Of a stretch of 18,742 nt of DNA, positions 7,458-15,474 are shown in pieces. A program made the position numbers and the translations under genes. The stretch comes from CAZKRU01 sp964555235. Its GTDB lineage: Bacteria; Verrucomicrobiota; Verrucomicrobiia; Methylacidiphilales; CAMAQI01. The first letter of the stretch is position 1. Every line of letters begins with the position of its first letter. The stretch spans positions 1 to 18,742 of the forward strand of contig CAZKRU010000079.1 in the NCBI GenBank assembly GCA_964555235.1, given 5' to 3'. Under the pieces are notes generated by a model. It was not told the origin of the DNA. It did not search any database and worked only from the letters and a program-made list of their open reading frames with translations.

Positions 7458-8252
7458 ATGAACTTGGATTGGAATACGGTTTGGTTGGGAATTATTGAGG
7501 GGATTACGGAATTTTTGCCGATCTCGAGCACGGGCCATCTTCTCATCGCAGAACATTGGTTTGGCGAGAAGTCCGATCTTTTTAACATCTTTATTCAATC
7601 GGGCGCCGTGCTGGCGGTTCTCTTGATTTATTGGGAACGTCTGGTCAACTTGGTGACACGATGGTCGGAACCGGAGAATCTTGATTATCTGATGAAATTG
7701 GGAGTCGCCTTTGGACTGACGGCGGTCGGTGGTGTGATGATGGGGAAGTTCGGCTTTAAGTTGCCTCATACCTTGGGGCCGATCGCGTGGGCGGTGTTGG
7801 TGGGGGCTGGGGTAATTTTTTTTGCGGAATGGCGCCTGAAAGGAGTCACGGAGGAAGCGAAGTTGACCTGGTCCGTAGCGGCTTGGGTCGGCGTGGCTCA
7901 GCTGGTGGCAGCGGTGTTTCCGGGAACCTCCCGTTCAGCGGCTTCGATTTTAGCCGCCATGTTGTTGGGCGTTTCACGGAGTCGCTCGACCGAGTTTTCG
8001 TTTTTGGTTGGAATTCCAACCTTATTGGCCGCAGGGGCGTATTCGCTTTGGAAAGAACGGCATTCGTTGGAGCAGATGCCGCGTCAGGAGTGGTTTGATC
8101 TGGGAATCGGATTTATCGTCTCAATGATCGTTGCCTTTGTGGCGGTGAAGTGGTTGCTGCGTTATGTTCAATCCCACACCTTTTTAGTCTTTGCGTGGTA
8201 TCGACTGGCGCTTGGGATTGGGTTGGTTGCTTGGTTGCTAATCAGTGCATGA
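7458..8252 (+). CDS. uppP: Undecaprenyl-diphosphate phosphatase (UppP/BacA)
   Basis: UppP is an inner-membrane enzyme that dephosphorylates undecaprenyl diphosphate, recycling the lipid carrier for peptidoglycan and surface polysaccharides; high levels give bacitracin tolerance. The 264-residue, multi-pass protein has the first active-site block GIIEGITEFLPISSTGHL (Glu14, Glu18, His27) and the second block PGTSRS at residues 155-160 (Arg159), both intact. Start ATG 7458 is chosen because GGAGGAG at 7445-7451 lies six bases upstream; an in-frame TTG at 7443 would swallow that site. A small membrane-protein gene begins eight bases after the stop. Confidence 0.95.
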   Translation: MNLDWNTVWLGIIEGITEFLPISSTGHLLIAEHWFGEKSDLFNIFIQSGAVLAVLLIYWERLVNLVTRWSEPENLDYLMKLGVAFGLTAVGGVMMGKFGFKLPHTLGPIAWAVLVGAGVIFFAEWRLKGVTEEAKLTWSVAAWVGVAQLVAAVFPGTSRSAASILAAMLLGVSRSRSTEFSFLVGIPTLLAAGAYSLWKERHSLEQMPRQEWFDLGIGFIVSMIVAFVAVKWLLRYVQSHTFLVFAWYRLALGIGLVAWLLISA

Positions 8253-8259
8253 GGAATTC

Positions 8260-8841
8260 ATGTTAAGCGAAAATCAAAGCGCGAGTTCTGAGGAAGGCAG
8301 GAATACAGGATTTTATTCAGGGGATCAAAAGGCGTTATTTTACGCTGTCTTGAAGTTCGCAATCAGCCATGTGTTCGCAGGAATAATAGTTATTTTTGGG
8401 TCATTATTTGTGACATTTTCGTGCTACATCATCACGCTGATAATGAATCCTCATGGAATTGACAATCCAATCGGTATCATTCCAGAAGTTTTGGCATTGA
8501 TGTTCACTGCAGGTCTCTTTGCGGCGGGTGTTTCAATCGCTTCGTTTGTGCTTTCTATTATTTTGACGTGGATTCGTTCAAAAAAGCGCTTTCATCTTAT
8601 ACTTCCCATTCTTGTCACTCCGATTCTTACATTTGTAATAGTTTCTCTGATTTTTCGAGAGATAAGCGAAAAGGGGGTATTCACCACTGTAGTGTTGTGC
8701 CTCTATTTTGGAGTATACTGGATCGCACTTGCATCTTCAGATGTTGTGATTGCTCTTTTCAGAAAAAACAAAATGGAAAGAGGACTTAAGGACGTTCCAT
8801 TCCTGACTTCCTGTATTCCTCAGAGGAAAATCCAAGATTAG
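8260..8841 (+). CDS. Hypothetical four-pass membrane protein
   Basis: I do not recognise a family. The 193-residue product has a polar N-terminus (about 25 residues, Ser/Glu-rich). About four hydrophobic segments follow: around 37-62 (HVFAGIIVIFGSLFVTFSCY), 77-103 (EVLALMFTAGLFAAGVSIAS), 110-130 (ILPILVTPILTFVIVSLIF) and 140-165 (TTVVLCLYFGVYWIALAS). A short basic tail ends it. ATG 8260 is preceded by GAGG at 8251-8254, which overlaps the uppP stop region, so it may be translated with uppP. Its base composition is clearly more A+T-rich than uppP, which may mean later acquisition. Its 3' end converges on the minus-strand operon, 22 bp away. Confidence 0.75.
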   Translation: MLSENQSASSEEGRNTGFYSGDQKALFYAVLKFAISHVFAGIIVIFGSLFVTFSCYIITLIMNPHGIDNPIGIIPEVLALMFTAGLFAAGVSIASFVLSIILTWIRSKKRFHLILPILVTPILTFVIVSLIFREISEKGVFTTVVLCLYFGVYWIALASSDVVIALFRKNKMERGLKDVPFLTSCIPQRKIQD

Positions 8842-8863
8842 CTTACGAGGAGGCTGCGAGGGC

Positions 8864-9691
8864 TCAATGTGCTTTTTTCTTTGCTTCCTCTGGTGCAGCT
8901 CCCGGAATTGGTTCGGGAAGAGGGAGCGGTTTCCAATCGGGATGCCCGTACTTGCTGAGGATTTTGGCAAGTTCGCCTGAAGCTCGAAGTTTTTTCATTC
9001 CTTCGGTCATGAACCAGGCGTAACGCTTTGAATTCGTTTTTTTAGGAGAAGGTGAGAAGGCGAGATAGACTTTTTCTCGCTTCACCAGTCCTGCTTCCCG
9101 GATCTCTTTGCGGTACGGCTTATCCTGGAGAAACCAGGTCATCACGGAGCTCTCTTCAACTACGGCATCAACACGGCGCTCATTTAAATGATCGACATTG
9201 GTGCTGAGTGCGCTGGTGCCATTCGAGATGAGAATGCGACGGGGATCAATTCGATAGGTTTCAATATATTTGTCAATCTGGCCGTAGGCATAGCCATCGA
9301 TGACGGCAATTCGAATTTTATCGAGCGAGGGAAGACCGGTATAAATCCAAGGGGAATCATTCATTGCAAAAAAACGATTTTCGCAGATGGCCTGTTCCGA
9401 TGCAGGAAAAACAAAATCGGGGGCATCGGCCTTAAAGGAGCCGACGATTCCATCGAATTTTCCAGCGCGGGTTTCGGTGATGGCCTGAGCCCAGTCCATG
9501 GTTTGGTAGCGAACCGTGAATCCGTATTGATCAAAAACTGCTTTGGCAATTTCGATCAGAAGGCCCGGAGTTTTGGAGGCTGGATCGCCGTTATAGGGCA
9601 TCCAAGAGTCAGCGACCAGCGAGACCTCCTGGGCATGGATCAGCCCTGTAAAAAAGAGCAGCATCAAGCAGGCAATTCGTGAGACTCTCAT
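8864..9691 (-). CDS. Periplasmic solute-binding protein, family 3 (SBP_bac_3)
   Basis: The 275-residue product has a signal peptide (ACLMLLFFTGLIHAQ, cleavage before EVSLVADSW). One bilobed solute-binding domain (about residues 22-250) follows, with family features WMPYN, GLLIEIAKAVFDQYGFTV, and the GKFDGIVGSF segment that normally precedes the first hinge. A second lobe begins near IRIAVIDGYAYGQ. The C-terminus is Pro/Lys-rich. Family-3 proteins usually deliver polar amino acids or opines to ABC importers, or sense small ligands. Here it is the last gene of an operon whose first two products belong to an export-type system; its ATG overlaps the ATPase stop (ATGA). The ligand cannot be told from sequence. 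No importer permease is present. Confidence 0.88.
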   Translation of the reverse strand: MRVSRIACLMLLFFTGLIHAQEVSLVADSWMPYNGDPASKTPGLLIEIAKAVFDQYGFTVRYQTMDWAQAITETRAGKFDGIVGSFKADAPDFVFPASEQAICENRFFAMNDSPWIYTGLPSLDKIRIAVIDGYAYGQIDKYIETYRIDPRRILISNGTSALSTNVDHLNERRVDAVVEESSVMTWFLQDKPYRKEIREAGLVKREKVYLAFSPSPKKTNSKRYAWFMTEGMKKLRASGELAKILSKYGHPDWKPLPLPEPIPGAAPEEAKKKAH

Positions 9692-10428
9692 GATTTTCCT
9701 TGAGAGGAAGCATGAGACGCGTTGGAAGGGCTGGCAAGCGGTAAGTCTGACTTTTCGTCGGAGAGAATCAGGCCATCCTTTAAGGAAATGCGCCGTGGAG
9801 CCTCTGCCGCGATTTTTTGATCATGGGTGACAATCGTGACGGTGTGCCCGCGTTGATGTAGTTCGTGAAAAAGGTTCAAGATTTCACGACCGGTTTTGGA
9901 ATCGAGCGCTCCGGTCGGTTCATCGGCGAGGATGATTTTGGGCTCGTTAACCAAGGCGCGGGCAATGGCGACGCGTTGGCATTGCCCGCCGGAAAGTTGA
10001 CTGGGGCGATTTTTAATCCGATCGCTCAACCCCACCGATGCGATGGCTTTTTCGGCCCGTTCGCGACGGATCTTAGCGGGAATATTGGAGTAAATCATTG
10101 GGAGTTCGACATTTTGGCGAACATCGAGTTTTGGAAGAAGGTTGAAGCTTTGGAAGACGAAGCCGATTTTTTCATTCCGGAGTCGTGAGAGTTGTGAGCT
10201 GTTGGAGTGGCTGATGTCTTTGCCGTCCAGTAGGATGGTTCCTGAAGTAGGGAGTTCCAAGCAACCGATGAGCTGCATCATGGTCGACTTTCCACTGCCG
10301 GAGGGGCCGATGATGGCGGAATACTCGCCTTCGTAAATATCCAGAGAGACGCCATTGAGGGCGTGAATCACCTGATCTCCGACGACGTAGGTTTTGCGAA
10401 TGTTTTCCAAATGAATGACGGGGGTCAT
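9688..10428 (-). CDS. ABC transporter ATP-binding protein, MacB/LolD type
   Basis: This is the cytoplasmic ATPase subunit of a MacB/LolD/FtsE-type (type VII) ABC system. The 246-residue product has Walker A GPSGSGKST (residues 41-49), the Q-loop Gln93 in VFQSFNLLP, the signature LSGGQ (145-149), Walker B IILADEP (165-171) with the D-loop ALD, and the switch His in IVTHD near residue 201. All catalytic residues are intact. A Ser/Ala-rich tail of about 25 residues extends beyond the usual end. It is not fused to a permease, and no FtsX/MacB-like membrane domain gene lies nearby. It overlaps the adaptor stop (ATGA) upstream and the solute-binding protein start downstream. Confidence 0.93.
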   Translation of the reverse strand: MTPVIHLENIRKTYVVGDQVIHALNGVSLDIYEGEYSAIIGPSGSGKSTMMQLIGCLELPTSGTILLDGKDISHSNSSQLSRLRNEKIGFVFQSFNLLPKLDVRQNVELPMIYSNIPAKIRRERAEKAIASVGLSDRIKNRPSQLSGGQCQRVAIARALVNEPKIILADEPTGALDSKTGREILNLFHELHQRGHTVTIVTHDQKIAAEAPRRISLKDGLILSDEKSDLPLASPSNASHASSQGKS

Positions 10429-11522
10429 TTTTTTGGAAGTTCTTCCGGCTTCACGAGGAGGACCAGATCGCCTTGCTTGAGTCCGGATTTGATTTCGGCG
10501 TAGTCATAGGTCACCACCCCGAGCACGACGGGAACCTTTTCAGGCTCTTCATTTGGATCCTTGGAGGGACGATAAACGATTTTGTTATCATTCTCGTCTG
10601 TAAAAATTGCGTTTAAGGGGAGCGCCAGGGTATTTTCAACTTCGAGAATGGGAAAAGTGACATCAGCGGTCATTCCGGGGCGAAGGCGAGGATCGATTTC
10701 TTTGACATCGAGCGTGACGGCAAATCCCTTGATATTGTTTTTAGAGGTGGCGATGGGGGAGATGAGAGAAACCACGGCAGGCATCTTTTTTTCCCGAATT
10801 GAGTCGACACGGAAATCGACCTTCTGATGGCTTTTAATTTGGGCAATATCCACCTGATTCACATGGCTGTAAATGACCATGTGAGTGAGATCGGCCATAT
10901 TCATCAAAAGCGTTCCAGAGTTGACACTTCCGGCGCCGATGACGACCTGCCCCTCAACGACGGGGAGGGTCAGGATGGTTCCGTCCATGGGAGCGGGGAT
11001 TCGTGTTTTTTCAAGTTTGTCCAAGACGGTTCTCATGCGGCTTCCCGCCTTTTCAAAATTATTTTGAGCAACGTCGTAATCGGTTTTGGTGTTTTCGAAA
11101 GTTTCGAGGGAGATCAGTTTCCGGTCAAAAAGTTTTTGAGAACGCTCGTAGAGTCGTTTGCTTTTTTCGAGGGAGAATCGGGTTCCTTCAATGTCGGTTT
11201 GAGCGGAGGCTTTTTCCGTCAGAAGGTCGCGATCATCGAGCTCGACCAGAAGATCATTCTTTTTGACAGCATCTCCGATAGTTTTGGCGATCCGCTTGAT
11301 CCGACCGCTGATCTCCGCTTTCACTTCAACCGAAACGGCGGGCGCGATATCACCTGAAACGAGAACCGTTTGGAGAATGGTTCGGCGTTCTACGGTGGCA
11401 GTTGTTGGGAGAATGAAAGAGCCTCGTGATGGGTGTGATTTCTTTGAGTTTCCTCGAAAGATAAAGTACCAGAGGCCGACTCCGATAACCAAAAGTAAAG
11501 CAATAGAGGCGGCTTTTTTCAC
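10425..11522 (-). CDS. MacA/HlyD-type periplasmic adaptor (membrane fusion protein)
   Basis: Such adaptors link an inner-membrane transporter to an outer-membrane channel in tripartite export. The 365-residue product has an N-terminal membrane anchor (ASIALLLVIGVGLWYFIF, about 5-22) and a first lipoyl half near residues 60-95 (SVEVKAEISGRIKRIAKTIG). A coiled-coil hairpin follows (about 100-170) and a second lipoyl half (IPAPMDGTILTLPVVEGQVV). Beta-barrel and membrane-proximal domains follow (RLRPGMTADVTFPI, LPLNAIF). The start is GTG 11522, with no Shine-Dalgarno sequence; a promoter-like pair places transcription only a few bases upstream, so a nearly leaderless mRNA is possible. First gene of a three-gene operon that lacks the expected permease. 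Confidence 0.92.
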   Translation of the reverse strand: MKKAASIALLLVIGVGLWYFIFRGNSKKSHPSRGSFILPTTATVERRTILQTVLVSGDIAPAVSVEVKAEISGRIKRIAKTIGDAVKKNDLLVELDDRDLLTEKASAQTDIEGTRFSLEKSKRLYERSQKLFDRKLISLETFENTKTDYDVAQNNFEKAGSRMRTVLDKLEKTRIPAPMDGTILTLPVVEGQVVIGAGSVNSGTLLMNMADLTHMVIYSHVNQVDIAQIKSHQKVDFRVDSIREKKMPAVVSLISPIATSKNNIKGFAVTLDVKEIDPRLRPGMTADVTFPILEVENTLALPLNAIFTDENDNKIVYRPSKDPNEEPEKVPVVLGVVTYDYAEIKSGLKQGDLVLLVKPEELPKK

Positions 11523-11533
11523 GACGAAACTTT

Positions 11534-11561
11534 ATCTTAGCAGTGATAGCAAGATAGGCAA
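11534..11561 (-). promoter_or_regulatory. Predicted promoter of the adaptor operon
   Basis: On the minus strand TTGCCT (11561-11556) and TAAGAT (11539-11534) are 16 nt apart, a fair sigma-70 match. Transcription would begin near 11527, about five bases before the GTG start, which fits the missing ribosome-binding site. This is inferred by eye only. Confidence 0.4.
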
Positions 11562-11588
11562 GCTTGGAGCGGCCCGTTGAATCAGAGG

Positions 11589-11617
11589 TTGCCCTTGGGC
11601 GGGAGTCTTCCTATAAG
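11589..11617 (+). promoter_or_regulatory. Predicted promoter of the histidine kinase gene
   Basis: TTGCCC (11589-11594) and TATAAG (11612-11617) are separated by 17 nt. Transcription would begin near 11624, which supports ATG 11649 over an upstream TTG as the kinase start. It lies back to back with the adaptor promoter, so the two operons share a regulatory gap of about 126 bp. Confidence 0.4.
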
Positions 11618-11631
11618 GGGAGGCCGCTTTA

Positions 11632-11652
11632 ATGCGCGATCATTCTGCATGA
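11632..11652 (+). CDS. Possible six-codon leader ORF before the kinase
   Basis: A tiny frame encoding MRDHSA starts at ATG 11632, eight bases after GGGGAGG (11617-11623). It stops at TGA 11650-11652, overlapping the kinase ATG as ATGA. If the message starts upstream of 11617, this could couple translation to the kinase, which has no ribosome-binding site of its own. If the promoter at 11589-11617 is right, the ribosome-binding site is not transcribed and the frame is meaningless. Confidence 0.2.
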   Translation: MRDHSA

Positions 11653-12824
11653 AAAACACGTTTTTGGATAAACTTCTAAACCGGATCAACCGGGTGGGGG
11701 CGGACGATCTTCAGATCTACCTGCAGCAGCTCGCCCGGGAAAAGGGGTTTCTCGAGACGATTTTTAATACCTTGCAGGAAGGGGTTCTGGTCATCGATCT
11801 CAAGGGGAATCTCATGTACTTTAATCCGAGTGCCCAGAGCTTGATCGGCCTCTTTCCGGAATCACTCGGAGAGCCGGTGGCAAAGCATCTTCGGGAGATG
11901 GATTGGCCGACGATTTTGGGGGATCGAAAAGTCGTCACCCGGGATTTTGAAATCACCTATCCGGAGCCGCGCTACTTGAGTAGTTACATTGTTCCCCTGG
12001 GCGATGAAAAGAGTGCAGTCAAGGCGTATGCGATGATCCTTCACGATCTGACCGCGTATCGGGAGAAAACGTTGGAAACGATTGAGGAGGAAAAAGTAAA
12101 TGCCCTCACGCTTCTTGCTGCAGGAGTTGCTCATGAATTGGGGAATCCGCTCAATTCCCTCAATATCCATTTTCAATTATTGGAACGTGATTTGCGGAAG
12201 TTGGAGGGGGGACGCGATGGAACGCTTCAAGAATCGGTCCAAGTCGTGCGTCGTGAGATTGAGCGATTGGATGCAATTATTCATCAATTTCTCAAGGCGG
12301 TTCGTCCGACGCAGTTGCATCGTCTCTCGTGTTCGGTGAATGAAGTGATTCGGGAGACGGTTGCCGTCTTGAAGCCGGAGATTGATGATCGCGATATTCT
12401 CGTGGAATTGGAGTTGGATTCGACGCTTCCTCCCTTGGAGATGGATCGGGATCGCATGAAGCAAGTCTTCTTTAATCTGATCCGGAATGCGGTGCAGGCG
12501 ATGCGGAAGGGGGGGATTTTACGGATTGGAAGTCAATCGAATGACACTCATGTCCTTCTCGCGTTTTCGGACAATGGGGATGGAATTTTGCCGGAGAATC
12601 TGTCGCGATTGGCGGAGCCCTTTTTTACGACGAAGCCGAATGGAACTGGATTAGGACTGTTGATTGTGCGAAGAATTGTACGGGAACATGGCGGAGAGTT
12701 GCAGATCGACAGCCGGTCGGGACATGGGACGACGGTTCGGGTTTTGCTTCCGTTGTTGGAGCGGAAGGTGCGACTTTTGACGGAAGGGGATCGGAATGAA
12801 TCGGAGGCGAGTAAAACGCAATGA
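11649..12824 (+). CDS. Soluble PAS-domain sensor histidine kinase
   Basis: This is the sensor of a two-component pair; it autophosphorylates and passes phosphate to the regulator encoded next. With ATG 11649 the product is 391 residues. An N-terminal helix is followed by a PAS domain (about 33-140; LQEGVLVIDLKGNLMYFNPS). A HisKA domain has phospho-accepting His162 in AAGVAHELGNPLNSL. The ATPase domain has N-box NLIRNAVQAM near 274-283, G1 DNGDGI near 308 and G2 GTGLGL near 333. No transmembrane segment is seen, so it senses an internal signal or docks to a partner. A TTG at 11577, seven bases after GGAG (11566-11569), is an alternative start but adds an unlikely Arg/Gly-rich leader. It overlaps the regulator as ATGA. 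Confidence 0.92.
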   Translation: MKNTFLDKLLNRINRVGADDLQIYLQQLAREKGFLETIFNTLQEGVLVIDLKGNLMYFNPSAQSLIGLFPESLGEPVAKHLREMDWPTILGDRKVVTRDFEITYPEPRYLSSYIVPLGDEKSAVKAYAMILHDLTAYREKTLETIEEEKVNALTLLAAGVAHELGNPLNSLNIHFQLLERDLRKLEGGRDGTLQESVQVVRREIERLDAIIHQFLKAVRPTQLHRLSCSVNEVIRETVAVLKPEIDDRDILVELELDSTLPPLEMDRDRMKQVFFNLIRNAVQAMRKGGILRIGSQSNDTHVLLAFSDNGDGILPENLSRLAEPFFTTKPNGTGLGLLIVRRIVREHGGELQIDSRSGHGTTVRVLLPLLERKVRLLTEGDRNESEASKTQ

Positions 12825-14206
12825 GTACTGAAGTGAAAGGAGTGCTTCCAGGCCTATTGGTGGTGGAGGATGAAAAACATACCCGGGAGGGATTGCGTCG
12901 GGCTTTTTCGGATCATTTTGAAGTTTATCTGGCTCCGGATATACAGGCGGCCTTGAACATCATTGAGTCGGAATCGATCGCAGTCGTGCTCTGCGATTTG
13001 AGGCTCGGTGCGGATAGCGGAATGGATTTGTTGGCAAAGATTCGGACGCTTCCAAAGCCTCCGGTTTGTGTGATGATGACGGCGTATGGATCGACGGCGA
13101 ATGCGATTGAGGCGATGCGCAAAGGGGCGTACGACTATGTGACGAAGCCGTTGAATTTGGATGAGTTGGAAATGCTGCTGCGACGAGCACTCAAGTCTCG
13201 TACCGTGGAAACAGAAAACCGTCAGCTTCGCCAGGCGTTGGATCATAAATTCGGGATGGAACGAATCATTGGAGCGACTCCGGTGATGCGGCAGATTTTT
13301 GAAAAGATCAAACAGGTGGCGAATTCCCGCGCGACGGTGTTGATTGAAGGAGAGAGCGGAACGGGAAAAGAATTGGTCGCCCAGGCACTGCATCAGTTGA
13401 GCAGTCGAAAAGAGAATCCGTTGATCTCGGTCCATTGTGCAGCGCTTTCTCCCCAGCTTTTGGAGAGCGAACTATTTGGGCATGAGAAGGGAGCCTTTAC
13501 CGGAGCGATGGAGCGTCGGATCGGGCGTTTTGAGGAGGCGAATCACGGAACGCTTTTCCTGGATGAAATCGGGGAAATTGATGCGTCGACGCAGGTCAAA
13601 TTACTTCGGGTGTTGGGAGAGCGGGTGATTCAACGGGTCGGAAGTAATCAGAGTATTCCGGTGGACGTTCGCGTGATCGCGGCCACGAATCGCAATTTAG
13701 AGACGATGGTGAAAGAAGGAAAGTTTCGAGACGATCTTTTCTTCCGCTTGAATGTGGTTCGGGTCACCCTGCCGCCGCTTCGGGATCGTCGGGAAGATCT
13801 TCCATTGCTGATGAATGCATTTGTGAAAGAGTTGTCGCGGGAAAATGACAAACGGATTGTCGGGTTGACACCGGAAGCGCAACAGGCGTTGCAGAAATAT
13901 CATTGGCCCGGGAACGTGCGTGAATTGCGGATGGCGATTGAGCATGGGGTGGTCCTGGCGCAAGGGGAGCGCATTGATTTGAAGGATCTTCCTGACCGGG
14001 TTTTTGCGGTCTCTCCCGCTTCGGTTTCAAGTGGTGGGGTTTCGCTGGATCCGGGGAATTTGAATTTGATGGAAATGGAGCAGCAGATGATCTTACTCGC
14101 ACTTCGGACGACCGAGGGAAATCGGACGGAAGCCGCCAAAAAATTGGGAATCAGTCGCCGTACCCTCCATCGAAAACTCAAAGAGTATCGGTTGGAAGGG
14201 GAGTGA
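12821..14206 (+). CDS. Sigma-54-dependent response regulator, NtrC family
   Basis: The 461-residue activator has all three NtrC-family parts. The receiver domain (1-125) has Glu16/Asp17, phospho-accepting Asp59, Thr87 and Lys109. The AAA+ domain (about 148-385) has Walker A GESGTGKE (177-184), the sigma-54-contacting GAFTGA loop (224-229) and Walker B LFLDE ending at Asp248-Glu249. A Fis-type helix-turn-helix closes the protein (GNRTEAAKKLGISRRTLHRKL). It should open promoters bound by sigma-54 RNA polymerase when phosphorylated by the adjacent kinase. ATG 12821 overlaps the kinase stop. Its targets are unknown: I see no convincing -24/-12 promoter in the window. The divergent export operon and the downstream envelope genes are the obvious candidates. 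Confidence 0.95.
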   Translation: MSTEVKGVLPGLLVVEDEKHTREGLRRAFSDHFEVYLAPDIQAALNIIESESIAVVLCDLRLGADSGMDLLAKIRTLPKPPVCVMMTAYGSTANAIEAMRKGAYDYVTKPLNLDELEMLLRRALKSRTVETENRQLRQALDHKFGMERIIGATPVMRQIFEKIKQVANSRATVLIEGESGTGKELVAQALHQLSSRKENPLISVHCAALSPQLLESELFGHEKGAFTGAMERRIGRFEEANHGTLFLDEIGEIDASTQVKLLRVLGERVIQRVGSNQSIPVDVRVIAATNRNLETMVKEGKFRDDLFFRLNVVRVTLPPLRDRREDLPLLMNAFVKELSRENDKRIVGLTPEAQQALQKYHWPGNVRELRMAIEHGVVLAQGERIDLKDLPDRVFAVSPASVSSGGVSLDPGNLNLMEMEQQMILLALRTTEGNRTEAAKKLGISRRTLHRKLKEYRLEGE

Positions 14207-14285
14207 GGGTGAGTTTGAACGAAATAAATGACGATTTTTTGGTAATGAAGATCGTGCTGAGCGAGATTTTAATAGATCCATACTC

Positions 14286-15272
14286 ATGAGTAAAAAGTTA
14301 GCTCTTATTGCGGTGATCATTTTATTGGTAACAATTCTTGTTTTTTTTAAAAAACCAGCAACGGAGAGGCAAGCCCAAGCTGAACCCTCAATAACCGAGA
14401 GTGCTAAAAAAGAATGGGAACGGATGTTCGCAACTCAGATCGTATTTTATGGGAAAGTTATTGATGAGAAAAAGAATCCGATTGAAGGAGCGAATGTTCT
14501 TCTTTCGCCTACTCAGACGCCCACTGGAGAAAATAATCCGAAATTAGAAAAACTCACCGATCGAAATGGATTATTTTCAATCAAGACTCATGGAATGGGT
14601 TTGGTTGTGATGGTTTCAAAAGAAGGCTACTATCAACTCAAGGAGTCTAGTGGAGATTTTGACTATGTTGACCTTGGGAGTACGAGTGCAAATATAAAAT
14701 CCCCGCACCCGAATGCGAGTGATCCAGCGATTTTTGTTCTTAAAAAAATGGGACACCCCGACGCCCTCGTGAATTTTGAAAAAAGTTTCTCGATTTCTAA
14801 AAACGGAAATCCGGTTCAAGTGGATCTTGTGACCAGTCTAGAGACAAAAGATGGAAGTAATATTATAAAAGTGGAGGCGTGGACTTTTGATCAAAATATT
14901 ACTGATCCGAACTCAAATCTTCCCTATAATTGGAGTTGTCGTATTACTGTTCCAGGTGGTGGGTTGATTCGGAAGAGCGGAGAATTTAATTTTGAAGCGC
15001 CTGCGGAGGGGTATCAAGCATCGGATGAAATTGCAATGCCGGCAATCTTAGGGAAGGAGTGGCGATCCCAAGTGCCACAAAGTTATTTTATAAAACTTGG
15101 AAGTGGAAAATATGCTCGAATTGATTTTACAATGTCAGCTGGCGGCAGTCATTTTTTTGCGATCAACAGTTATTTAAATCCTTCTGGCTCCCGTAATTTG
15201 GAATACGATCCGAAGAAGGAGTTGAAGTGGGATGAGGAGCTAGGAAAGCTGGCCCCAATTTTAACTGAATGA
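14286..15272 (+). CDS. Membrane-anchored protein with carboxypeptidase-regulatory-like domain
   Basis: Function is unknown. The 328-residue product starts with a single hydrophobic segment (LALIAVIILLVTILVFF, about 4-21), an anchor or uncleaved signal. A domain at about 50-120 resembles the carboxypeptidase regulatory-like beta-sandwich: YGKVIDEKKNPIEGANVLLS, TDRNGLFSIKTHG and VSKEGYYQ. This fold is common in surface proteins that bind or display ligands. The remaining 200 residues look beta-rich and match nothing I recognise. No ribosome-binding site is evident before ATG 14286. The gene is clearly more A+T-rich than the regulator upstream. An element-2 repeat follows it. Confidence 0.75.
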   Translation: MSKKLALIAVIILLVTILVFFKKPATERQAQAEPSITESAKKEWERMFATQIVFYGKVIDEKKNPIEGANVLLSPTQTPTGENNPKLEKLTDRNGLFSIKTHGMGLVVMVSKEGYYQLKESSGDFDYVDLGSTSANIKSPHPNASDPAIFVLKKMGHPDALVNFEKSFSISKNGNPVQVDLVTSLETKDGSNIIKVEAWTFDQNITDPNSNLPYNWSCRITVPGGGLIRKSGEFNFEAPAEGYQASDEIAMPAILGKEWRSQVPQSYFIKLGSGKYARIDFTMSAGGSHFFAINSYLNPSGSRNLEYDPKKELKWDEELGKLAPILTE

Positions 15273-15325
15273 CTTAGGCCAATCGCATTTACTGATGAGG
15301 AAGAATTTAGTGTTGCTTAATTTTT

Positions 15326-15397
15326 TCTCGCGCTGAGTTCGCAGAGCACGCTGAGAAATTTGAACCCCTCGGCGTGCTCTGCGAACTCAGCGCGAGA
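15326..15397. repeat. 30-bp near-perfect inverted repeat, CGCNGAG heptad type (element 2)
   Basis: The left arm (15326-15355) and right arm (15368-15397) are reverse complements over 30 bp with a single difference, which would be a G-U pair in RNA. The loop is 12 nt. The left arm carries CGCTGAG (15331-15337), CGCAGAG (15340-15346) and CGCTGAG (15349-15355), with an exact 9-nt period. No T-run follows the right arm; the T-run lies on the left side, at 15321-15326. The element sits in the 202-bp gap between the carboxypeptidase-regulatory-like gene and the glycosyltransferase. The rest of that gap shows nothing I can name. Confidence 0.9.
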
Positions 15398-15474
15398 ATC
15401 TGGATCTCGGATTCCGGTTCGCTCAGCTAAATCCAAGATCGACTTTTGTTGAAGTTCAGGGAGAATCGAAAGTT

